NCBI GenBank assembly: GCA_000149265.1
Contig: CH003275.1
Location: 1,020,346-1,084,345, forward strand
DNA length: 64,000 nucleotides
From: Ciona savignyi
Taxonomy: Eukaryota; Chordata; Ascidiacea; Phlebobranchia; Cionidae
Direction: 5' to 3'
The translations under genes were made by a program, and so were the position numbers. Under the pieces are notes generated by a model. That model searched no databases, was not told the origin of the DNA, and was given only the letters and a program-made list of their open reading frames with translations. The first letter of the stretch is position 1. Each line of letters opens with the position of its first letter. Below are positions 55,307-64,000 of the stretch, in pieces.

Positions 55307-58300
55307 TCAAAGGGGTGTGCCTACGTCGACATATACCCGGACATACAAAGCAGTCCATTGAACTGAAAGAATCGTGGTGTTCAGGTCATTCAAACCGTCC
55401 ACTCCCGCCAATTTCGTGGCAACTTTCAGTCTGTCGTGAACTTTTTCCGCTACGTGTGGGTTAAGGGAGTCTCTTTTGTGCTCTATCATCGTATACCTGC
55501 AACGCACAAGTGTTTATATAGAAGGTTCATAGTTATCGGCGTGGGCCCGTCCCAAAGACAGTTTTTGTAAAACATGCTGTATATGAATAGTCGCGCTAAC
55601 CATTGGGCCACAAGACCGTACATTCAATATTTTATACTTTTTGATGGAAAACCGAAGGCGCGTATCACCAGGGAAATCGTCAGATTACCTCGCTCCCATC
55701 GTGCATTTATCGGAGATATTGCAGTATATTGTCAATGATTAAGACATCCTTTCAATTGCAGTACAACCCAATAAAGCGATTACTGTTTGGTAACCTTAAT
55801 CGAACCATTCATATTCAACAAATTCAACCACGGTCCAAGAACATTTGACCAGCCTGTTGGCTCCGTGGACTAATTCGTTTTTCGTCACTCAAAAGATTGT
55901 AAGATCGACCTTATATAGCTGGCAAAACTAGTCGGTAGCTTAGTCGGTTGTGTCCTTGAACAAGGCACTTAGCGGACATTGTCTAAACCCTAGTGGATTA
56001 ATGGGTTCTACCAAAATTGAAAAAAAAACATCTCAATATATAACGCTAGACAATAGCTTCAGTCAACTAACACTTAGCAAACTCAAATCCGCAAAAAAAT
56101 CGTCTACTGGTACCTGCAGATATTATGGTCCGAATTCCTTCGAATAGACAACCCGTTGACTCTTATCCTGATATTCATATCATCATCCTCACCTCCCCAC
56201 CCCCAGTATTGATTCGAAAATCCATTCGCCTGTGGGTGGGATTTTCTTTTTTAATGTCCAGATTTCCCATTCGTATAGGATAGGATATTCATGTTTATTC
56301 CCGTGAATGGGAAAACCAAAGGGGTTAACACACGGGCAATCGTCCGATCAACTCGCGCCCATCGTCGGGTTACCGGAGCTATTGCAGCAGTGTGTTGTAT
56401 ATGATAGACACGTTCCTTCAATTTGGTAGAACCCACTAATCCGTTGGGTCCAGGCAATGTCCGTAAAGTGCCTTGCCCAAGGACACAACCGACTATAGCG
56501 CCCGCAGTTTCACCTGCAACCTTTCGATTGAAAGGCGACGCACTAAACCGCCAGACTAACCGGCCGGACGTGGACGTATATACTATTGCTTGAATTACTC
56601 CATTATCGTTTAATATGTTATTATTATTTTTTTAATATGAAGAAGCCATCGTTTTAAAGTCTGGATGGTAAGGGATAGCATAGGAAAATTATTAAGATCT
56701 GAAAAAATTATGATAGTATTTGGTTAATAATTGATTGGAGTTGTTCTAAGCATATTTCGCCCGTGGTTGGGTGTAAGAATGGCAATTAAATCAATGGTTA
56801 AAGCCATATTCTCTGTAATACCCATGTGTTATCCTAGTGGATGCGAATACTTAGAAATTGCCTTAGCCCAGTGAATTATTAGGCCCTACTAAATTGAAGG
56901 GACTTCTTAATCATACACAGCACACTGATAGCTTGGATAACCCGACGATGGGCGCAAGGTAATCTAATGGTTTCCGTGTGATAACGGCTCTTGTGTCTTA
57001 TCCCATCACTCGAACAAACATAAATCCTCTTCTAACATATACCTTATGAAATTGGTCTGGAGTAAACACAACAACGCCTCCCACAGTTACGCCGCAGCAC
57101 ATAAATGAGTAATCGAATATGTTCACAGAGCAAGCTAGATGATCTATCAAGTTCGAGCCACTAGTGCATCTGAAATGACTTTGTTGACGAAAAGAAAAGT
57201 TTAACTTCAACTGGTCCAGTGTGATAGAATCAAATACAATTCTCGCGTTTTGATGATGATGGATGAGTATAAGTTATATACAATTCCAGTAGCACAAAAT
57301 ATGTAAGGTTTAGATACTCATGTTTATTAAAACTCAGAGGTTATAACAAGGATAAGCGTTATTATATAACTTTTGTGTCACAATAGTTATGTGTTGTACA
57401 TAGTTTAGATGGCTTTCTCTAACAAAACGTTCGATTCCCGATCATTATGATTATAAACATCTAAGACGGTAAATAAGTGTAATCCCATTGTAATCCCATA
57501 CCAGTTGGGTGAGCATATACGTAAAGAGGGCTTAACATTACGAAGGATTTAGCTATATATAAAGGTGTACTGGGTATAACTTCCCGGTTATTCATTTTAA
57601 TTCACGTTTGACTGGATATTCACGCTTCACTGCTAGATATAAATACCATGGTGAAACCATATCGTTGAAAGCTTATCTTCCGGGACTTTATACAACCGAA
57701 CCCACTCGCTAGCAAGTCAATTGCGTATATTGGAATATCTATTTATAGGAATGCTTATTAATTGGGTTAACCTAAAACCATAGCAAAACATACGAAACAC
57801 TCTGCAATAGCTTCGGTAATCCGACGGTGGGCGAGAGGTAATCTAACGATTGCAGCGTTGAATCATATTTTAAAATTTCGCCCACTGGGGCATGCAAAAG
57901 TGGCCCGTCAAGTGATGTAAATACTGTGATACATATTTTAAGTACTTTGTGCTTTGACGACATTCCGGCCTTGATGCCGATTGTTTAACGCGACCGATAT
58001 AAATACCGCCTTTTATAAAAAAAAACGGTTTTACTCACCAGGTAATCATGGATACGAAAAATACTTAGACGATAAACAACAAAGTGAATGACTAACAGTG
58101 CAAAAGGAAGGAATGTTTGCGATCTTATGGTTTTTACAAGACCACAATGAATTATACTGACACGGCTAAAAACGCAAACCCCGTAATTAGCATACCTGAA
58201 AAATATCCAATTTTAACGTGAAAATATTTGAACCAAAGATGGAGAACAAAACTGCATATTTCTTAATGTAAGTACAAGTTAAATTGCAAACATAAGTTGA

Positions 58301-59803
58301 CCGGAATGAACGTCGTAAAATCGGAAGATTCCAGGTTCGAACCCAAGTTTCTACCGACTATTGTTTTTTTGTAAATGAACAATTATTCTTGCTGTATGCT
58401 GAAATGACGGAGCTTCAACTTACGAGTACATATTTTTGTCATTTTCCGGCATCATATCTACGTCATGGAATACGTAACAATCAAAGGAATTATGATGTTT
58501 TCGACTTTCATTGAGAGCGAAGTTATACCCGGTATTCATCAGGCGTCCCTTGTTGAATGTACCATTACCAGACTGTTCGATTACGAATATCTGAAAACTA
58601 TAGACCAATGTAAACGTGGAAAATGTTTGGTCAAATTAAGTTTTAAATGCCGTAGGTCGTTAGGCACAAAACCAACGCTGTCTCGATTTAGGTGTTTTTT
58701 TCACCTGAAAGGTGACCACGCTTTTATTTAAGTCAAATCTGCATTGTATTAAATTCGTTCTGCGTATCTTGTTAATTCAGTAAACCTGGATCTCAGGGTA
58801 CATTGCGACGGAATAAACTATTAACAATGAAGAAAATGACATCATATATATGTCGTACCGATTAGTCTGGTGGGTTAGAGCGAAGTCTTTCTATTCTGTA
58901 CAAAAAGTGAATCTATATTCTGTATAAAAATACGACCTAAGTCAGCACATCAATAAAACAACACCTTGATTATATGGTTAATATGTGTTATTAAGACTCA
59001 ACAATCAAATCTATTGTGACGTATAATAAATCGCTTGAAAGGCGATAAATGCAAACATATATCGTTAAGGAAGCGAGGTACTATACGTTAACACGCCTCC
59101 GTTCCAAGTATTTTTCTTTAGGTATAAACCAGTAAATACCAAAAATAATTTTTATTTACTCCGTTTAGGGGGAATTACTTACAGGAAACCTTATATTTTA
59201 TCCCTCGCATTGAAAAAACCTTTATTAATACGTTTAAAACACATGTCATTGTTATTTATAAAGATATTGGGATAATTTCGCGAACTCTGTTTATAATTAA
59301 ACAGTCGGTGTAAAATAGCTAAAGGTGGTACTTACTTTACATGCTGTCTTTTCAAAAAGGGATGGAGTCTTCCCTAGTAAATATTGTAGGTGTTTCTCTC
59401 TGCCCCGAAAAGGAACGATTATCGCAATTTTAAGCTCCGGTGTACAATACGAAGGACCGAATAAGTGAAAACCCGTAGCTGAAATATGCCAGTGTTCTTG
59501 TTTTACTGTTGTGTATTCCACTTCTAATCTTTCTAAGTCTGTTTTTAGAGCCCCGAACAAAGGCATTTGAAAAGAATTGCACGATATCGTAGCTGGAGTC
59601 GTAGTCTCTGGCGTGGTAGTGGTGTACACAGTAGAGTTCAAACTTCCCTCGACAGTACTTTTTGAAATGTCTCTAAAGTTCAAACTTGATTTCAGCTTTA
59701 CAGATCTCTTTATCTCAAAAGACCAGAACATTATTATCATTAGCACGACTGTTGATAATAGACATAGCAGCAGCATGACTTTCAATTGCTTCATTTTTAT
59801 CAT
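55307..59803 (-). CDS. Beta-1,4-galactosyltransferase (5 exons, 355 aa)
   Basis: This is a Golgi type II membrane enzyme predicted to transfer galactose from UDP-Gal to terminal GlcNAc (glycosyltransferase family 7). Minus-strand exons are 59803-59336, 58590-58424, 57169-57043, 56229-56114 and 55496-55307. They total 1068 nt with matching phases. A short basic cytoplasmic start precedes a hydrophobic anchor (about residues 8-27) and a Thr/Ser-rich stem. Catalytic-domain landmarks in order are IAIIVPFRGREKHLQYLL, FVIEQSGNGTFNKGRLMNTG, the metal-binding DVD in CYVFHDVDMMPENDKNMYSC, VGGVVVFTPDQF, NQYWGWGGEDDDM, the metal-ligand His in MIEHKRD, and DGLNDLN with VDVGTP at the end. The cysteines flanking the catalytic core (PSYCTPE and MYSC) are kept. 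The usual family length is 340-400 residues. The Met four codons in (MKQLK) is an alternative start. The B4GALT paralogue cannot be assigned. The gene converges on the receptor kinase gene. Confidence 0.93.
55655..56010. repeat. Opposed SINE family 1 fragments in the last galactosyltransferase intron
   Basis: A reversed piece (ACCAGGGAAATCGTCAGATT to GTACAACCCAATAAAG) is followed by a forward piece (CTAGTCGGTAGCTTAGTCGG to TAATGGGTTCTACC). Confidence 0.6.
56268..56576 (-). repeat. SINE family 1, best-preserved full-length copy
   Basis: On the SINE's own strand it reads from the head (CCGGTTAGTCTGGCGGTTTA, an A-box-like region, then CTTTCAATCGAAAGGTTGCA) through GTCCTTGGGCAAGGCAC and ACCCGACGATGGGCGCG to the tail CATGAATATCCTATCCTAT. 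It lies just upstream of the galactosyltransferase exon 56229-56114 in the same transcriptional direction. Confidence 0.88.
56830..57035 (+). repeat. SINE family 1, head missing
   Basis: TTGCCTTAGCCCAGTGAATT, GATAACCCGACGATGGGCGC and ACAAACATAAATCCTCTTC. It lies against the galactosyltransferase exon 57169-57043, antisense to that gene. Confidence 0.65.
57730..58060 (+). repeat. SINE family 1 fragment, then SINE family 2 fragment
   Basis: TAATCCGACGGTGGGCGAGAG with TTGCAGCG marks family 1 (to about 57860). TGCCGATTGTTTAACGCGAC and AACGGTTTTACTCACCAGG mark family 2 (57968-58060). Both are in galactosyltransferase intron 2. Confidence 0.55.
58591..59335. other. Galactosyltransferase intron 1
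   Basis: AT-rich sequence with a short tRNA-like SINE scrap near 58861 (TTAGTCTGGTGGGTTAGAGC). Nothing else recognised. Confidence 0.4.
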
Positions 59804-60159
59804 ATGTTCTTAAATAGTTACAATTTATTCGGCATGACTCTTTCTTATCTCGCTGGTGCTAACTTCTCACACCTGTCGCCATAGGAAGAGTGGCTTGATT
59901 CGTTCACACGCATGACGCACCGAGTTTCCTTTCTTTTACGTTACTCCTCTCTCGTTTCTTAAACTAACCTTCTTGAACTGCGTGTTAAACTGTTAATTTC
60001 AATTTGCAATTAAACAAAAGAATTCAGCCAAATTTACACGAAGTATCTTAATCTAATAATATTAAAGAATCCTAACTAGCATGTGTTACGACTTTGCGCC
60101 CAAGGGAGTGTGGTCCCAGAACCCTGTTCTAACGGCCAATCGTGAGACCTGTCTGCCTA

Positions 60160-60970
60160 TAGTCTGTTGGGGTACTTCCAATAAAAAAACTATATCCATT
60201 TAATGTAATACATAATAAAATAATTCGTGTAATGTCATACAGTCCTGCAAGATGCCATGCCACCCCTTTGTTTAGTGATCTTAAAATACTAAAATTGTGT
60301 GATATTTATAAATTGGAGATGGGAAAGCTAATGTACAAGTTTCATAACAAAACTCTCCCTGATTCGTTTAATTACATATTCCAACCTTTGTACTGTGCTC
60401 ATAATCATATCACTAGACAAGTGGCACATCATGATTATTTTGTTCCTTATTTTCATATATTATTAGGTCAAAATTCAATAGGGTACCGTGGTCCAGTAGC
60501 ATGGACTGCAATAGATGTATCTTTTAAAAACATTAGGATGGTTTTCCTTTAAAAAACAATCAAAGAATCAATATTTGCTGACTTATATTACTTAAATATT
60601 ATACCGTAACTGTCCAATGCCTTAGCAATATTGTAACATCATTAATTTAGATTTTCCATACCTGGATCTCTTTACAACTTTGAAAATCACTGTTATATAT
60701 TCATTATGCATTTTGTTTGTTTTCTTTTTTTGAAGTTTTTTGTCATTGTAACGTTTTTGCACAAGTTTTTCACACTGACACTCTGTTTATTTCTTATTTA
60801 TTTATTTTTATATTTTAATTTACTCTAATTATAAGGTGGAACCTGCTTCGATAACCGCATGGTTTCTCGGTGTCTCCTTGTTAAACTTCAGTTTAATTTA
60901 TTTTCGTATTGTTGTTATTTGGTTTTTGTGCGTTTAACAAATAAAATATATTTAATTGATTGATTGATAT
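60160..60970 (+). mobile_element. 5'-truncated LINE (3' end of reverse-transcriptase ORF plus 3' tail)
   Basis: The frame through 60172-60552 reads like the C-terminal region after the reverse-transcriptase domain of CR1/L2/Rex-type LINEs. It contains HNKIIRVMSYSPARCHATPLF, DIYKLEMGKLMYKFHNKTLP, an NHITR block and IGYRGPVAWTAI. An A/T-rich 3' UTR of about 400 bases ends in a short TTGA-type tail near 60953-60968, typical of such elements. No endonuclease or catalytic RT region is present, so this is a dead remnant. It sits between the galactosyltransferase gene and the gene at 63081. Confidence 0.75.
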
Positions 60971-61126
60971 AGTCTACTATAAATAATACGCCTTTACGAT
61001 AGGGCGATTTAATAAAACGTAAAAGATTAACACGACTAAAAGAATAATAAAAACTGCAAAAACCGTCAACTGGTATCCAATAGCGGTACTCGATACCACT
61101 CAATACACCGTACAATACTCAATATA

Positions 61127-61365
61127 CAAAACCCTACAAAAATTGACTTAAACATTTTGAGCCCACACCCCTTCGTACATCGGCAAGTTTTTCCCAACAA
61201 AACAGCTAGCAAGAGCACAATCAACACCCTTATTTCACAAAGCACTGCTACACTATTACAAAACTTTACAGCTTAACGAGAAAACCGGCGCGCAGGGAGG
61301 GTATCACCTCGTCACATCCTGCTGCGCATAGAGGTCTTAATTTGTTATACGCCATCAATATATCC
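61127..61365 (+). repeat. Dispersed repeat R3, shorter copy
   Basis: It matches 21455-21785 through AACCCTACAAAA, CCCTTCGTACATCGGCAAG, CACAAAGCACTGCTACAC and ACCGGCGCGCAG. An internal segment of about 90 bases is absent relative to that copy. It follows the LINE remnant. Confidence 0.75.
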
Positions 61366-61689
61366 ACAATCTGTGACTGGATATCTAATCATATTAGTTA
61401 AATCCTCGAAAATTTGTTAGTTCATTTCATTCCTTTATAATTAAATCATACTATTTACTGGTTTGAGTGCGGTTCAGTGTTAAGTAGGTTTCGAGGAAAA
61501 TAGTTCATGGTGGTTATTAGATATTTAAAGCTCTTTTGTTCGCATTGAAATGCACTATGAATTTTTTTTGGTTTTAATTTTTTAGCTCTTTTATATACGT
61601 GGTAAGAGTGTTTTAAGGTTTGTAGGTTTTACTGTATTGTTTGTTTTTTTAATAAGCAACTGTAATTTTATTTAAATATTTCTTGCCGT

Positions 61690-61970
61690 TGTACAATGAC
61701 TCCCAACTTAAGATGGCGTATAACCAATTAATATACTTCTATGCGCTGACTTGGCATTTAAATATGTGTTTTGTTGAGTAACAATGTTGGTGATTCCTCA
61801 ATGTTTGTACAGTCGGAGGCAGCATGTGCTTGGCTGTGCACAAGTGTTCTTGTTTCGCTGTGAAGTTTTGTATTGGTAGAGCAGTGATTTGTGTATTAAA
61901 GGTGTTGATTGTGCATCTTTCAACATCTTCTAAAAGAGGCCGATGTTCGGAGGGGTACCAGCTCAAAAAT
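61690..61970 (-). repeat. Dispersed repeat R3, diverged inverted copy
   Basis: On the reverse strand it carries CATCGGCCTC, CACAATCAACACCTTTAAT, AGCACATGCTGCC, GAGGAATCACCAACATTG and TTAATTGGTTATACGCCATC. With the 61127 copy it forms an inverted pair about 325 bases apart. A 75-codon frame inside it is judged a by-product. Confidence 0.7.
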
Positions 61971-62567
61971 GTTTTAGGGAAAAAATGGAGGGTTTAGAGT
62001 TAAGGTTGTAGATACAATCTTAAATTTTAAATTATTAAAAAATCGAAAACGTCTTTTTGCAGAGAGTGACATTCCTTTTCGTCAGTTTACATTGGAGAGA
62101 TAGTGAGAATTTGTTTGAACGCCTCCTTGAAACTGAGCTTTCTTAAAAAAAGATACTTCGCGACCACAGATCTACCTGATCTGTTGCAGTGTGTTTTATA
62201 CAACGAAGACTTTAATACATCGTTATTTAACACATTAATCAGATCGGCTGAAACACTGTTCGTTAAATTTCTTGGTTGATCAACCACCAAGCTTTTCGCT
62301 GATTTCCATCACTCCCCTTCGGCTCAGAGACCGAAGCCCCACCACTCGGTTAGCTAGTGGTGCAAGTATTATTCTTTGTTTTAAGCATTTTAATTTTGCT
62401 CAACTCATTATTTCAAAGTCAACACTTAATTTATTTATTTTATGTTTATTTGTAACGTAATCTTGATAAAACAAAACACACAACATATAGTGATTTCTTT
62501 TATGTACTATTTTATTAAAGCCTACGAAAAGAAAAGAAAAAAATGCGCAAAGTAAATATTTTTGTGT

Positions 62568-62913
62568 GAAATGGCCGCCTGATCCTAGTGAATAAATGCG
62601 TTCAACAAAAATGAAGGAACGTCTCAATCATATACAAGACCTTGCACAAGCTAAGCTAGCTCCGAGATGTACGCGAGGTAATCTCACGATTGCGTTAAAT
62701 TGTCCTTTGGACAAGTGTGGCTATGCTAACCCACCACATAAGCGAGTAATAAAGCTAATCAATCGCATGACATGGTGCTAGTCGTCCATTTACCCGTGCT
62801 AATACGCAAGACAAACAATGTTCGCATTAACTGTAAATAGATTGTTTGCCAAACAGGAGAATTGGATTTCGAGTTTATGATTAATAAAGTTCTTTCAGTA
62901 CATTAGCAACTGA
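62568..62913 (+). repeat. Dispersed repeat R4, copy 2
   Basis: Starts near GATCCTAGTGAATAAATGCG and matches 54265-54610 in order to GTTCTTTCAGTACATTAGCA. It lies 170 bases upstream of the secreted-protein start at 63081. Confidence 0.7.
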
Positions 62914-63080
62914 TTTACAAAGAAGTTGTATAACATGCTGAGACTGTAACTTTGAGAGCATTTTAAATGATATGGTTATAGAAATACGCTGGTATAAACA
63001 TACAAGAATAAAGGTTTTGCTGCTGATATAATATTTCGAGAAACAATTTTATTCCTAAATAGACTTAAACAAAAGGGATC

Positions 63081-63238
63081 ATGATCAGTATAAGATTGTC
63101 GCTTGGTATTCACGCTGCCCTGTATTGTGCATGCTTTTTCGGTATAATCTATTCGGCTGAAATAACGGATACTCTCGACAATGGCTGTTCGATTACAAGG
63201 GAAAGTGGAAATTCGTCAACTGATATTCAGTCGCTCAT
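63081..63238 (+). CDS. First exon of a secreted or membrane protein (gene continues beyond window)
   Basis: An ATG at 63081 opens a frame whose first residues are hydrophobic (LGIHAALYCACFFGIIYSAE), resembling a signal peptide with likely cleavage after YSA. A polar stretch with CSITRESGN follows. The frame reaches a good donor, GTAAGT, after 63238, leaving phase 2. An AG after a T-rich tract lies 18 bases before the ATG, as at several other starts in this window. No family can be named from about 52 residues. The rest of the window shows no clear second exon, so the gene would continue past 64000. It is divergent from the galactosyltransferase gene. Confidence 0.5.
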
Positions 63239-64000
63239 GTAAGTATTTAACGGTTCTAATAGCCAGTTATGCCAGTAGCCAGTTACTGGACAAAATAAAG
63301 CAACGACACACCGCTTATATATTATTATTTATTGTTATAACAATTTATTGTATTGTTATAGAAATTCTCCCCTGCTTATTTTAGGCCACCGCACTTTTTA
63401 GGGGATTTCCCGGAATAAAAAGTAAAGTTTTCTGAAAACAAATTTTGCATCTGCGCATTTTCTACGCTGTGCATATCTTAAAAAACAAATTATAAGTAAC
63501 TTAAATTTATGAAGAAAAAAACATTGCAAAGCCGAGAATAGGTAAACGTATGCTGTCTTGCAGGCCAAGTTATATGGGTAGCGATTCGTAATGTCAGCCG
63601 AAAGGTAGGGGTGTGGGGGTCTTCCTTATTTAGTCTTAAGTCAGGCTTGAATTTGGGCCTTGTGCTTGCACTAATTTTGGCATGAGGTCCCCCCAACTAA
63701 CATACCTCAGCCATGACTAAAATAGATGGCAATCCGGACTCCATAAAAACTTCTTTATTGATATATTGCAATCTGATACAATACAATTCGTACAGTTAAA
63801 CTGGTTCATTATACATACTTGAAGATATCATCTTGTGTGGGAAGAATTATAAAGGAAGTGTTTTTTTGGATTATAGTCTGTTTCATAGGAAATGATTGGC
63901 AAGTCAACAGCTGTGCGCGCATTAAGCGCCCATTACAACACTTTTAATATAACTTAATACAATGTGCAAAAAATATTATATAAACCGCGAATGTCCACTA
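63239..64000. other. Probable first intron of the gene at 63081
   Basis: No second exon, repeat or RNA gene could be recognised up to the window edge. Confidence 0.35.

Noticed and set aside
61739..61966. 75-codon minus-strand frame MSWYPSEHRPLLEDVE as a possible gene
   Set aside because: It coincides with repeat R3, and the other copies do not keep the frame.

Overview
This is a 64 kb piece of animal nuclear DNA: AT-rich, with intron-split genes (GT/AG junctions) and many short interspersed repeats. The gene set, compact introns and roughly one gene per 9 kb suggest a tunicate, most likely a Ciona-like ascidian. That assignment is inference from protein resemblance and architecture, since no database could be searched. 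All exon models were built by hand from reading frame, intron phase and remembered family motifs.

Seven genes lie in strict alternation of strand. (1) 476-13164 (+): the 3' part of CC2D2A, a ciliary transition-zone protein; its N-terminal exons lie upstream of the window. (2) 13885-19760 (-): a four-exon GNAT acetyltransferase like arylalkylamine/dopamine N-acetyltransferase. (3) 22107-30339 (+): an ETS-family transcription factor with a pointed (PNT) and an ETS domain. (4) 31858-34479 (-): a four-exon, 353-residue basic protein of unknown function with a recurring short motif. (5) 36369-52977 (+): a 21-exon, 1105-residue receptor tyrosine kinase with a VEGFR-type kinase but only five immunoglobulin domains. 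(6) 55307-59803 (-): a five-exon beta-1,4-galactosyltransferase of 355 residues. (7) 63081 onward (+): the first exon of a secreted or membrane protein that leaves the window. Neighbours are therefore always convergent or divergent, and nothing looks like an operon. The genes do not form an obvious pathway.

Introns and spacers hold mobile elements. One tRNA-derived SINE of about 300 bp occurs in some 40 full or partial copies on both strands. A second SINE has a tRNA-Ser/Leu-like head. Five hAT-type MITEs, most with clear 8-bp target duplications, all sit inside copies of the first SINE. There are also a MULE-like MITE with a 9-bp duplication, several foldback elements, a 5'-truncated LINE, a 335-bp tandem array and two minisatellites. 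There is no CRISPR array, rRNA or convincing functional tRNA gene.

The most notable points are the five-Ig VEGFR-type receptor, the unknown protein with seven S-x-[ILV]-F motifs, the AANAT-like enzyme with an eroded acetyl-CoA motif, two homopolymer frameshifts in CC2D2A, the repeated hAT-in-SINE nesting, and the repeated placement of SINE 3' ends directly before splice acceptors.
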